Assembly (NCBI GenBank): GCA_030762175.1
Contig: CM060835.1
Coordinates: forward strand, 85,710,001-85,774,000
DNA from: Metallyticus violacea
Lineage: Eukaryota; Arthropoda; Insecta; Mantodea; Metallyticidae
Length of the DNA: 64,000 bases
Reading direction: 5' to 3'
Below are positions 12,640 through 23,560 of this stretch, in pieces. The stretch's first letter is position 1. The number at the start of each line of letters is the position of its first letter. Position numbers and translations under genes: made by a program. A model generated the notes under the pieces. The model was not told where the DNA came from, did no database searches, and saw only the letters and a program-made list of their open reading frames with translations.

Positions 12640-13470
12640 GGAAATTACAAAAGCAATATAAGTATCTGAAGGACAAAATAAAAAATACATGCATATAAAA
12701 TTAAGGAATTCCCGGAAAATATTGGATGGTCGGTCAGTCAAGTTACTTCTAGATAAAAGCGGAATCAACGCCTCAGAAAATAGGTAACTCTTTTCAAATT
12801 AAATTACAGAATAAAATAATGCGGTATTAATTGTGTTTGCACATGCAGAAAGGATAGAGTGGATATGTGACAGCATACCCAAGAACATTTCACATTACAG
12901 CAGCACAGTAACAAATATTGGCCGACTGAAGGAAGATGGGCATAATAATGTTATATTCAAAATAACCCCAGATGGTTTAATTCATGACATTGTGATGATG
13001 CAGGATAGCCTCTCTCCCGCATCCCTTCCCGGGGAAAAAAATGGTTATAAACTGTATCAATCTTCTCAGCAAACTAGGCATAGCGTTTCTTGTAAATATT
13101 GCTAAAGGGAATGTCATCCAGGTCAGAGATTTCCAGTGGAAACCCATAACTACCTGTTGCCTAGCCAATAGAAAATGAATTCTGGTATACAATGGTAGTT
13201 CCCCCACCCTTCCGTCCTCGACAAGTTTCGGACATAGAGGAACAAGCAAATAAGACAGGAAACTTATGATCTTTGACGCTGTTGCTACACTCTATGTTTA
13301 GCTCGGAACACCCAACACACTTTGATTTCCGTAACACTATTAAGCGACTTTGCCCATTTATTCCTCCTTCTCCACGAATTCCATTGTACACCTATATGTT
13401 TCTTTCATAGAGAAAGCTCATTGGACCCAGTGCACGGATTACTCAATCTGGGGGACGTAATTGCGATATT
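12640..13470. other. No recognisable gene
   Basis: Overlapping open frames of about 75-90 codons exist on both strands between 12833 and 13391. None shows a known domain, and they overlap antisense to one another. I treat the stretch as intergenic or decayed repeat. Confidence 0.5.
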
Positions 13471-13477
13471 TAATTTA

Positions 13478-13675
13478 ATATAATTTTGACACTGGAACTT
13501 AACTAAAATTGTTATATTTCGGACAAATTTAGGATGCACTTGCATTTATCCTTAGCTCCTTTCTTCAACTGTTATTGCTTTGCTCTCCTTGTTACAGAAA
13601 TGTGCAGCAGATGAATGCAAGTGTATCCCAAACATGTCCGGAAAAAAAAAAAGTTAGTCATTCCAGTGCCAAAAA
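13478..13675. mobile_element. MITE-like foldback, ~200 bp
   Basis: The two ends are inverted copies over about 65 bp. The left end (13479-13545) begins TTTTGACACTGGAA and contains TCGGACAAATTTAGGATGCA. The right end, read inward from 13675, begins TTTTTGGCACTGGAA and contains CCGGACATGTTTGGGATACA. About 60 bp of unrelated spacer separates them. This is the architecture of a non-autonomous DNA transposon. No transposase is encoded and the flanking target duplication was not resolved. Confidence 0.6.
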
Positions 13676-13854
13676 CCCAACAAAATATGGCTATTTCACT
13701 TCATTGTTAAAAATTCTTCCTTAGTAATCACATATACGCCTAAAAATCAACAAATTGGTGGTGAAGTAGTGCTCTTTAATCAAACAGTGCAGGATGAGAT
13801 GTCAAGTTAATTCGAAAACTAATACCAGATGGCAGCGCCGAGAGCTACATCTCC

Positions 13855-13996
13855 TATTATATCTTTCCTCCATGTTTCGGATGAAACGTGTTGTACTTCT
13901 ATATACTACGTTACGTATAGCGCAGTCTCACTGACTCGTCTCGTAGTCGTGTAGTGTAGTATAGTTCGTAAAGAAGTGAGGAACGGTGAGTAGCGT
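13855..13996 (+). promoter_or_regulatory. Possible promoter / first exon with splice donor
   Basis: A locally CpG-richer segment with repeated GTAGT/TCGTAG motifs ends in GGAACG followed by GTGAGTAGCG, a strong donor-like site. It could be a 5' untranslated exon or a retrotransposon leader. No downstream exon was identified, so this is weak. Confidence 0.2.
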
Positions 13997-14479
13997 GCTT
14001 AAATATTCTGTATTTTTCGAAGATAATGTTGTAATATGTTTATTATGACATCAATAGTGCACTAAGGGATGTGGAATATACTAAAAACATGTACATTTTA
14101 TGTGCATAATACTAGCTACATTTTGCATTAATGTATACGGTACAAAGTAGGGCCTTTCAAAATATTATCAAAATGGATGTCTTTATGTTACAAGCAAGTG
14201 TTCTTTCTAAGTTTAGCTTGTTTTAAGTTTGAATAACTTATCCATAAAATATCATTGAGAATTCAAAGATATGACTGAGTACTTTGAAGCAGTAAATAAT
14301 GCTGCCTTTATTAATTTAATAACTAAAGGCTGCAGAGCTATATTTATAAAGGCATTAGATTTGATAAGGATAATTGTTATGTATATGTATAAGAAAATCA
14401 TTTTGAGATAGGTATAACAGGAATCGAAATAATTTGTAACTTGTAACTTACAAAAGGGTTTTGTATACATTTTGTGTAA

Positions 14480-15440
14480 AATATGTTAGAAAGAGACAGA
14501 TGAATACCTGACGACTCTCCGCAGACCGCTCCTTAGACAAGGCTGAAGAAAGGGTAAACTATCTTTTGTTAGGTCACGAACCTTCTGCCCAGGAAATACT
14601 TAGGAGTTGACAATAAGAGAAACACGTGGCCGTAACGGGACAGTATTTAACAAAGTCAGAGGTAGCAATAATTTAAGAGAAAATGAAAAATGTCAGAACG
14701 GAGACGAAAATGTTTTATTACAGGAAAGCCGAAAAACAGCCCATCAACACGTGTGTTATCTCAGGGAACATTTAGGAATCTACAAACTAAGGAAGGCAAA
14801 AGATTATCAATAGAAATCAGAATGTAAGGAAAGGGCCGAAATTTATGACAGCTTGTTCTGGGAAAATTCAAGTTCGTGGGAAGACATTAGATCAGGGGGG
14901 AAAGAATAATTCTAGCCAATGGTCATCGGATATAATTTAACGAATCAGAAGAACTTAGATACCAATAAATAATTTTAGGATAGCCAATGACGAACATGTA
15001 ACACAGAAATAGATAAAATACGAGGGAATTTAATTTAGCGAGAGGCGTGGCGATGTAATAGAAAAACTAGAGTACAGAAGTCAGAGAGACAATCGGATAT
15101 TCGCACTCAGTAGACACATAGTCTTAGATTTAGATTCAGACATTCACGGAGACATTCTCTCGCACATTCAGACCTTCGCAGATTGAGATTCAGACATTCA
15201 AGAGAAACAGGGACATCATACGAGAGACGCGAAAGAAATATACGTAGTCAGAAATATACGAGTCATCCGAAAGTAGTCAGTCTAGACCATTTCTAAAGTT
15301 CAGTTGAGGGCAGTGTAAATCATTTTCTAAAGTTAGTCTAAGTGTGTAGTGAGGTCAGCTACGAGCCGTCAGGAAGTAACCTGCTAAGTTATTAAATAAA
15401 TTAAATGTGCAAACAGTGCCGGATTTATTAATACAGTGAA
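14480..15440. other. Possible LTR-type retroelement remnant
   Basis: The base composition is unlike the flanks (purine-rich, CpG-containing). GATTCAGACATTCA recurs at about 15131 and 15189, and the segment ends in a polyadenylation-like ATTAAATAAATTAAATG. The layout resembles the R/U5 part of an arthropod LTR. No second LTR, primer-binding site or coding region was seen, so the class is a guess. Confidence 0.25.
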
Positions 15441-15636
15441 CAATCTCCTTCCCCCCCTAATGACTTTCAAGTCGTTAAAAACAGTCCAAATTTACCCTGA
15501 GAACCCATCAATCCCCCCTACATTGAAACCAAAACCATATTAACCGTTGCAAATTAACGAACAACTGTGGAACCACAAAACCGTTCCAACTTTCTAACTA
15601 GAGTTGTGCACACCTGCTTTCTTTTGGCGAAATTTA

Positions 15637-15680
15637 GTAGTAGTAATAGTAGTAGTAGTAGTGGTAGTAGCAGCAGCAGC

Positions 15681-15723
<43 letters not shown>

Positions 15724-15750
15724 ATGGTGATAGTGATAGTGATAGTGGTA
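15637..15750. repeat. (AGT)n / GATAGT compound microsatellite
   Basis: About 85 bp of AGT units, interrupted by AGC, are followed by GATAGT-type hexamers. It produces spurious serine- or leucine-rich open frames on the two strands. Confidence 0.95.
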
Positions 15751-15852
15751 GAAGTAAAGTGAACGGAAGCAAACGAAAGTTAATAAATTTAAGGTGAACA
15801 TTAGAAAAAATATCCCATGTAATTTGCAGCATACATACAAGAATTAAATGTA

Positions 15853-16255
15853 TTTATAGCAAATTAGGGTTGCGATTTAATTAGTCTGTTTATATTAAAC
15901 TGTAACCTGACAGAAACACGAAAGAACTATTACTAACTTAAACTTGACAATTGCGTTCTGGGTAGCTTAAAGCTAACTTACGGACATTTTACAGCTTGCA
16001 ATAGTGAATTAGATTCACGTCTAAGCGAATGGGAGTTGAGTAGCCATCTTGGGAGACCCATGTTGGCTATATTGCTCCCAAGATGGCTATTTTTTTTTAA
16101 TTTCTGTTTTTTACTACAATGGCATCATATGCGGATGCCTATATAGAGTAGGATACAAAGAAAATTGATGAATATATCCGCACCTTTTGCAAATTATAAT
16201 AATTGACTTAATTATAATGGCGACAATGCGATCTTATATGCTTCAATTGGCTAAA

Positions 16256-16321
<66 letters not shown>

Positions 16322-16480
16322 CATTATTATTATTATTATTATTATAACAACGACAACGATATTTTATATATACTTCAATAAGCTAGATATTATTTGTAAT
16401 CATATATAATCGTGACTAGGAAGTTACAGTTTAATATAAACAGGCCAATTAAATCGCGACACTAATTTGCTATAAATCAT
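15853..16480. repeat. Inverted repeat flanking a TTA microsatellite
   Basis: Positions 15853-15910 and 16422-16480 are inverted copies of about 57 bp. Both contain TTTATAGCAAATTAG, CGATTTAATT and GTTTATATTAAACTGTAAC. The interior holds a perfect 15 bp inverted repeat TAGCCATCTTGGGAG (16041-16055 and 16075-16089) and a TTA tract (16255-16345). It is probably a MITE-like element that later gained a microsatellite. Confidence 0.6.
16255..16345. repeat. (TTA)n microsatellite
   Basis: About 90 bp of TTA units with one interruption. A poly-tyrosine open frame over it is an artefact. Confidence 0.95.
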
Positions 16481-16489
16481 CCTTTCCAA

Positions 16490-16562
16490 TTTGTCATTTG
16501 TCATTCATCAGAATCCACCGCCTGTGGTGCCTCAGCAGTAAAATCTGGCGTTAGATACTATT
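16490..16562 (+). mobile_element. SINE family A 3'-end fragment
   Basis: It matches the last 70 bp of family A in plus orientation, including CATCAGAATCCACCGCC and TGTGGTGCCTC, then a diverged AAAATCTGGCGTTAGATACT. The head and body are absent. Confidence 0.6.
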
Positions 16563-17454
16563 TAAAAAAAGTTCGAAGCCACCGCACTTCTTAGGCTTCG
16601 GTCTTCTGATATATATAGTGTGAGTGGTTTTTTTTTGTTTGTTTGTTTTTTTTTTTTTTTACTCATCCTGCAAAATCATGTTGATATACAAAGTACAAAT
16701 ATATAGGATACGAAAAATCACGTAATTAGAATATTATCACATTAGATAACGTTTAGAATACATACCAAAATTTTCACCTTTACCTTTCTGGCTACAAGTT
16801 TATAATTCGTAAGCAATATAGCCAAAACGAAAAAAGTTAATTTGTCTTCTCTCTCTCTCTCTTTCTCTCTCTTTTGGTACGACTGAGAAATATTAATAGC
16901 TGGAGAGCATTTTAAATTTCTTTTTTTAGATATACCCCTACTCCTAATGGTCGGATTTCCCTAATTTTTAGAAACTGTTTTTCTTACTTTATTTAAATGG
17001 TATATATCGAGTTTTGTTGCAAAGCAAGATATGTTGGTGGCGCTAGAGGATTTTTAAATGCTTTTTTTGGGGGGGGGGGGAGAAACCCACTCCTATAATC
17101 TGATATGTGTGTGTATAATTGTGTATACCTTTCCATTGTCATTTTTGGTGCCTGCAAGTAGGGATTGATGGAGATTTTTGAAGAAAATTTTCAAAAATCT
17201 TTTCGTGGACACAACCGCAATATCTACTCTCCTTCGGAATTCATTAAAAAGTAAACTTACTACTACTATTTTTTTCTTTCTCTGGGTTAAAACATCAAAT
17301 CAAACTGACAAACCTAAGATATGTTTACATATGGTAGAACTATTCCTATTCTCTTATGTTGAAATATGTTCCTGTATGCTATTAAAAAGTCCGTCACGCA
17401 GGAGTTGCGAAGTCAATTTCTCATCAAGTTGAATAAGTTTAAAAATTAATATAC

Positions 17455-17567
17455 AATCGAAATTATGGTCTTATTAATTCATAAAATGAAATAAATTATG
17501 GCATTATTGTGTAGTATTTGAATTCTTGCAATATATAAATATCACAAAAGAGAAACCAGGGTTTAGA

Positions 17568-17613
<46 letters not shown>

Positions 17614-17985
17614 GCGGTGGTGGTATCATCATTATTGAATTTATACTACAAAAAATTAATGGAACACCACTGATTAAATTAAATATATGATTACCGATAG
17701 ACAAAGCTATACTGTATGGGTATTTTTAAACATTTTTAAATGTAACCATGTTTATGAACCGAGTCCTTGATGTCACTAAAATGGAGAAATAACAGAAAGT
17801 TTCGAGTTACATTTTGTATTTAATAAGATTTTCATATGTTTCAGTAAAAATAAAAAAGTTACTATGAAGATGCTTTGGTTAAATATATAAAACATGATCG
17901 TTATAAATACAATACGCTGAATTAGTTTGTCTATATTTCAAAACAATATAGAGAAAAAAATTAAACGCAAGATCACTTTTTAGAT
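17455..17985 (+). repeat. Dispersed repeat, copy 1 (second copy at 44680-45270)
   Basis: It aligns in the same orientation with 44680-45270. Shared blocks in order are TTATGGCATTA, ACAAAAGAGAAACCA, an ATT tract, AAGCTATACTGTATGGGTAT / AAACTATACTGTGTGGGTAT, TTTTTAAACATTTT, and GAGAAAAAAATTAAACGC / GAGAAAATTAAATGC. Copy 1 leads directly into the 145 bp array at 17990-18560. The class is unknown. Confidence 0.6.
17565..17613. repeat. (TTA)n microsatellite
   Basis: About 48 bp of TTA units inside the dispersed repeat. The equivalent place in the other copy (44938-44963) also holds an ATT tract. Confidence 0.9.
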
Positions 17986-18838
17986 TTCGGTTCAAATATA
18001 CCCATATTTCTAATGGTTCCGTTTCTCTAACTTTCAAAAACTATTTTTGTTCCTTTATTTAAATGTTATATACCGAATTTTGTTGTGAAGAAATAAATAT
18101 TGGTGCCGCTAGAATGATTTTTAAATTTTGGGTTCAGTTAAACCCCTACTCCTAATGGCCACATTTCCTTGATTTTCAAAAACTGTTTTCATATTTACTT
18201 GAACGATATATACGGAATTTTGAAGAGAAAAAATTGCGGACGCTAGAGCGATTTTTAAATTTTGCTTTAACCCCTACTCGGTTTTCAGGTATACTCCATT
18301 CTAATCACCCGATCACTCTAATTTTCAGAAACTATTTTTATTAATTTATTTTACTGGAAAATACCGAATTTCCTTGAGAAAATGCCATTGTGGCCGCTAG
18401 AGCAGTTTGTACATGTTTTTTATAATCACCAATTTAGGTTAACCCCCCTTCTGCAATGATCCACCTTTGCTGATTAACGAATTCGACGAATCGTTTGTTA
18501 ATTGATGGTTATATGCCAAGTTTCACTGAGAAAAAAAATTGGACCGCTAAAGTGTTAACATACTCATATATAAATACATTTTTATTTTTCGCAGTCATTT
18601 CCGGTGCCTAATAAGTAGGATCGATGGAGATTTTAAGATATTTTTCATGAGTACCACTGCAATTCCTTCGGAGTTCGCTAACAGTGATGAAATAAACAAC
18701 TCTTTAGCTTTAATTTAAATAATTTTTGACTCTTTATTGATTTTATTGAATAAGGTAATTCGTAGAAAAGTATTGTACCCATGTACACTACACAACACAA
18801 TTTTATACTAGTTCTGTTCTTATGTACATCTGTATGTC

Positions 18839-19136
18839 GGTCCAGGTGGTAGTGCTAACCATACTTGCCCCATAAACCCAAGATCGCGAGTTCAATTCCG
18901 GTCAGGGTCGATGGATTTTTTTCGGCTTAAAAATCCTAAGTATGGCTTCCTTCGGAAGGGAAGTAAAGCCGTGTGTCGTACATTTACGGCACGATAAAGA
19001 ACCTCAAGCCTGAAAGAAGAGGCCTCTGAGCAAAATTTACAGGCCGTTTCACGCTCTGAAATGAATGGGGTCGCTGATGAGCTGTGATGTTACAGAGCGT
19101 GCGTAAATTAAATTAAAAAAAAAAAAAAAAAAAAAA
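18839..19136 (+). mobile_element. SINE family B copy B2
   Basis: This is a full-length plus-strand copy. The tRNA-like head starts GGTCCAGGTGGTAGTGC, followed by the B-box-like GTTCAATTCC (mutated from GGTTCGAACCC), the GGCTTCCTTCGGAAGGG block, the GAACCTCAAGCCTGA block and a poly-A of about 22 bp. No clear target-site duplication was seen. Confidence 0.85.
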
Positions 19137-19159
19137 CCCGTAGATTTGTATTGTATCTG

Positions 19160-20560
19160 GGGCCGGTTTCATTAACAGATGTTAAAAGTTAACAAGCTGT
19201 TAGACTCCTTAAAATTCAGATTAACAAAAGATCTGTTTCATCAATTGATGTTAATAAAGTGTTAAACTTCATGTTAAGTTAACGTCACTTTTCCCATGTG
19301 CTAAAAGTTTAACTGGCAACAGTTCGAAAATTGCGTCCGTAAATCCAGCTTTAGATATCAAAATTCTATTTTTGGATATATTGAAGTCATTAATAACAAA
19401 GAAAGGAATGTAAGTTATAGCGACTTGGAACATTTTACGCAAAAGAGAATTTTTAACAGATTGTGAAACAAAGTTATCATAGGAATGTAAATTATACTGG
19501 TCTGCTCCTGACTAACACTGTTAACAAACAACGTGTTAGTGTATTTTTAATATTTGTTGATTAAAACGATCCCTGGTATTGTAGTTATGTGCTTCATTAT
19601 TGAGGTTGCTGCCTGCAATGCTTTGTTTTATAAAAACGAATGACTCGCATTTGTAAATATAGTTAAGAGAGAAAATTTGGAGGTCTTTGAAGAGGAACTT
19701 GCAAGAAGATCTCTGGTTCTTTTTATTAATAATTGTCATATCCTTTTTGCATGGATAGTCTTTTACTATTACATGGTTGGGAGTTACACCAAAATGAAAT
19801 ACCATATTTAAAATTGAGTGCACACAAACAAAAGACACATTTATATGTATCCATTAACAGCCCATTCACTAATTGCCTGAAACTGTAAACCTACACCCAA
19901 TGTTTTAGCAAAATAACTAACTTTTTTAAGATTTTTCATCTGAGGTCATTCCTCATACCGCATGTATTAGTGCCGTTAATCTTACTAAAAGTACGCATTT
20001 TTGGTTATACTGTATGTCCACAAAAAATCAGCAATGGACTTTTACAATAGGGACCCCCCCACCCCAAAGCTTTGTCGATTAGTGAGGTTGAGCGCAAGGT
20101 TTGGTGATGGTTACCAAAGGTTAAGACGCTAAGTGAGGCCGGCAGGGACAGAATGGTGCCCTGCAAGAATCAGGTATATGGCGTTTCCGGAATTTCTGAG
20201 AACACAATAACTTCAGGAGTATAATGACCAGGACTTGTTTGCAACAGGTAGGCTGGGACCGGCTTTCTTGGGACATAGAGCATAGCCTGCTTTTGATGTG
20301 TATTTTAAAATACTCAAGTAGTAACATCTACAAATGTTATAATAATTATTTAGATACTAAATAAAAATTTCCTCGCGAAATGTTAACAAAATATTTATTG
20401 TTAAATATTATCAGATTATTTTAGGTAACTTTGAAAATTAGTTTTAATGAGATAAATACGTTCACAAATAAACAGACAAAATCGTTATCTGTCAATTAGA
20501 ACAAGAAGAAAAAAAAAACTTATGTATTAGGGATTCAGATGGTGAATGCTGGAACGCAAG
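19160..20560. other. Gene-free stretch with a GGGGCCGGTTTCATTAAC motif
   Basis: The start (19160-19330) has repeated TTAACA/GTTAAC words (CATTAACAGATGTTAAAAGT, ATCAATTGATGTTAAT). Elements opening with GGGGCCGGTTTCAT are common arthropod DNA-transposon termini, but the opposite end was not found. The rest has no recognisable gene. Confidence 0.3.
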
Positions 20561-20563
20561 GCT

Positions 20564-20570
<7 letters not shown>

Positions 20571-20613
<43 letters not shown>
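20571..20613. repeat. (CA)n microsatellite
   Basis: About 42 bp of CA units, preceded by a short CG tract. Confidence 0.95.
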
Positions 20614-20616
<3 letters not shown>

Positions 20617-20929
20617 TTCTTTATCACCTTTATATTGCCAGTATGATTGCACAATAAGCAAAGAGCTACACATCCTGTAACCCACGTCTTGTAGTGAAAG
20701 AATATTTCCTGCCTCAAAGAGTGCCCTCAATCATTTTTTCATCTTTGTACACTTATTAAAAACAATTTCAAGCTGGTTTACACTTACTAGGGATGTTCAA
20801 TAAATAATGTAGTATATTTTTTCCCAGAAAGTCTGTGTTGAAAATAATATACGTTTAAAAAGTTTTAAAACTTATGGTAGGTAGCTTTTATGGAAGAGGG
20901 TGAACTCCAGGCTGTTTGAAGAAACTCAA

Positions 20930-21640
20930 AAAATCCGGAGCAGCAGGGATGTTGCACGACCTTTTGAAACTTTACTTGAAGTGTTTTCCACAGCCTGTTG
21001 CATCTAATTTCCATAGACGAGGCATGAAAAAATTATATACCATTACTCCTTTATATCTGCCCAAATTAACTCAATAGAGTTAAAGTGGCAGTGAAATGGA
21101 GGCATTAAACTTTGTGGTCACACATCCAGCAGTTGCATTTATTTTATAGCAAAGTAGACGTGATTTGTGGGCCTGAACAATTTGTCTGTCAAAGTTTCAC
21201 TGGAGGGAATGTTTCTTTCCTCCTGATACATCCCTTTCGGGTGTTCGTTGTCAGAGTTTTATTTAGATGTAATGAATGATAGCGCTTTTATCTAAAACAA
21301 TGGTTGCATTTGGCTGAATATTTTCTAACAACTTACTGCTAAACCATTCTTCAAATAACTGACCCATCATCTCTTCTTAGGTAGTCCCCGGTCTTTTTCG
21401 ATGAAAACATCAGCATGGAATTTGGAACAACCTGCAGAGGTACCAACATGCTGCAAGGGTGTTTTGGCTGCCAGCAGTGAATCATCGGTTCAGGTTTCCT
21501 TCCGTGGATGGTTTGCGTGCATCCATGTCTCATTTAGTCACACAATGTCTTCTGGACGCTTATCCGATATTTTCCGCAAGAACTTGCATCTGGAAGCAAC
21601 TACTAACTTCTTTCAAGGAGTACTTTTCTGAAAAACCAAT
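20930..21640 (-). pseudogene. DDE-type transposase relic (IS630/Tc1-like superfamily)
   Basis: With frameshifts, the minus strand reads ETWMHANHPRKE (about 21535-21500), then PNSMLMFSSKKTGDYLRRDD (about 21440-21380), VLDKS-IIH (about 21300) and PPFHCHFNSIELIWADIKE (about 21105-21049). These line up with the family order: first catalytic D in (M/I)DETWxHxNH, then KTGDYHxxMN, VLDNAxYH with the second D, and LPPYHxxLNPIELxWAxxK with the catalytic E. The carboxylate blocks survive, but stops and frameshifts interrupt every frame. Confidence 0.7.
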
Positions 21641-22142
21641 GTATTTCATGTTTCAATCCCGTTCAGAATGTTTCCTCACAAGTTGTACTAAGTTCTCGAG
21701 TATGACTATTTACAGTTACATCTCGGACATTTTTTTACCTTTAACTAATGAAGTCATTACATACAATTATATAAATAAGGGTTTTAAACGAAGATCTACC
21801 ACTACATTAGCACTACAAACTAAAAAAACTAAATCGTATATACAAAGATAAAACAGTACTCCAGAATTTTAACTGCAAACTGGCTCGAAAACAGTTGGCC
21901 TGACTTGTGTATTGGAACGGCTTTTGCCCTGAAAACTTCTGTTCTCTTAAGTTAATCAAATTTTGTAATTTGTAGATAATGTGCCAATATTTCTTTAGGT
22001 AAAATTTTGAGTAAAATGTTTCCGAGCACAAACTCGTATGAATGTAACCCCTGCTCAAACGACTCAATTTTTGGGGTTTGATCTCATTCTCAATTTCTGC
22101 TGTTCAGTATGTAGATATGCTTTGTAAGGTATGGCAAACATT

Positions 22143-22670
22143 TCACAGTGGTTGGCCATGGAATTCAAGTGTATACGACAATATTACTTCAATCGCTTTT
22201 AACGTCCGTCCCATTATATAAAGGTCATCTGCATGTCCTATAATTTGTATACTCTTACACAATAATGTATTATTGTAATCTATCTCGGTCTGCCTATTGA
22301 AGAACAATATTAAAAAGCATGGATGCTGGATCATCTCTTCCCCTGAGCTCAGTATTAATGCTAAATAAGTCCGTTTTACTCCCGTAGATCTTAACTTGGG
22401 CTATGGAATCTGCTATTGTCATCTTAACAAGTCTAATTATCTTTAGATGAATCCTTGCTGAAGCATGATCCTATATAACTCCTGTCTATTAATTCTATCA
22501 TTCGCTGTTCTGAAGTCTTTCAACAGATGGCATAAATTTATATTGTATTCCCAGAACTTTTCCGACATTCCTTTGACTGTATAAATTTGGTCAATTGTCG
22601 CCCTACCCTCTCGAATATTCACCTGCATTCTCATTGTAGTGCCCAATTATCTCATACCATAACATAATCT
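22143..22670 (-). pseudogene. LINE reverse transcriptase relic
   Basis: Minus-strand fragments in order are YEIIGHYNENAG, GRATIDQIYTVKGMSEKF, EYNINLCHLLKDFRTANDRI, NRQELY, KLIRLVKMTI, TDLFSINTELRGRDDPASML, FNIVL and HADDLYIMGRTLKAIE. They match the fingers and palm of non-LTR reverse transcriptase: GFRxGRSTxDQI, HxxFIDFxxAYDSIxRxxL, KLIRLxKxTM, TGLRQGDxLSPLLFNIxL, and the catalytic YADD, here HADD. About 170 residues are recoverable across at least two frameshifts. The endonuclease and C-terminal parts are missing. The SINE B copy just downstream inserted in or beside it. Confidence 0.8.
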
Positions 22671-22715
22671 GTTTCCTTTAAACAGCTTCTCATATTTATT
22701 TGAAGTTTTAAATGC

Positions 22716-23036
22716 ACCATCACTTTGACAGCTTTTTTTTTATTTGGTTTATTTACGGACGCTCTTTAACATCTCAGGTCATCGCGTCCCATTCTATTCA
22801 GGGCGTGAAACATCGGATAAATTTTGCTCAGAGACCCCTTCTTTCAGGCTTGAGGTTCTTTATCGTGCCGTAAATGTACGACACAGGACCCACAGCTTTA
22901 TTTCCCTTCCGAAGGAAGCCATACTTAAAATGTTGACTCCCGAAAAAATCCATCGACCGTGACCGGGATTGAACCCGCGATCTTTGGTTTAGGAGGCAAG
23001 TATGGTAACCACTACACCACCAGGACCATCACTTTA
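22716..23036 (-). mobile_element. SINE family B copy B3 with target-site duplication
   Basis: The head lies at the right end. The B-box reads GGTTCAATCCC on the minus strand, and the GGCTTCCTTCGGAAGGG and GAACCTCAAGCCTGA blocks are intact. The flanking repeat is ACCATCACTTTGACAGCT (22716) and ACCATCACTTTAATAGCT (23025), which supports a retroposition event. Confidence 0.85.
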
Positions 23037-23560
23037 ATAGCTGTGACATACAATACTCGGAATGCGCAATACACCTACTGATTCTTCCTTATCCAAGAAA
23101 ATTATTTTTGGATCCATAGAAAGAATATCCACATGCAATGTTGATAGTTTTAGATAAAACAAAAATATCTATTAGCCTATGCTAGCTGCACTCTTCTACT
23201 TTTATGGTTCTGTCTGCATTGAAATCTCCCCTATAGCCTAGTTTTGTTTGTTTGTTTGTTTGTTTTTTTTTTTTTTTACTGGAGCCAATGCTTTCTTGTA
23301 GAACAGTCGATACTACCTTATTTGCATTTAAATGCGTATAATATGATTTTTCTGCACTTAAAAAAAAAACTTTACCAACAAATAAAGAAGTTATATTAAT
23401 TTCCGCACCAGATTACAAAGACGTCGCAAAGTTGTTTTTCTGAGCGTACAGTGAAACACCACATTCTTAAGCATATCGTGTCAACTTATAAATAAACAGC
23501 TGAGTAACTGTAATATCTGTTTCAGGAAAAAATGTCATCAAGGTTTATCTCCGACGACGG

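Larger units (their letters stand above)
16900..18690. repeat. Unclassified dispersed repeat with a degenerate ~145 bp tandem array
   Basis: A diverged unit recurs with the landmarks ACCCCTACTCCTAATGG, then TTTTCAAAAACTGTTTT, ATATATACCGAATTTTG and GGCCGCTAGAGCGATTTTTA. The AATGG-equivalent positions are 16946, 18012, 18154, 18303 and 18455, so the last four are spaced 142-152 bp. The segments after the array also match: 17150-17230 and 18605-18685 share GGTGCCT, GTAGG, GATGGAGATTTT and a CCTTCGGAxTTC block. The whole therefore looks like two copies of one larger repeat, the first reduced to a single unit. No coding capacity is evident. Confidence 0.6.

Noticed and set aside
12833..13391. Overlapping open frames of 76-90 codons on both strands
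   Set aside because: No domain or splice context, and they overlap antisense.
15121..15210. CRISPR-like spaced repeats (ATTCAGACATTC)
   Set aside because: There are only two or three imperfect copies without regular spacing, in a eukaryotic context.
15554..15840. Poly-serine, poly-leucine and poly-tyrosine frames
   Set aside because: They come from the AGT microsatellite read in different frames.
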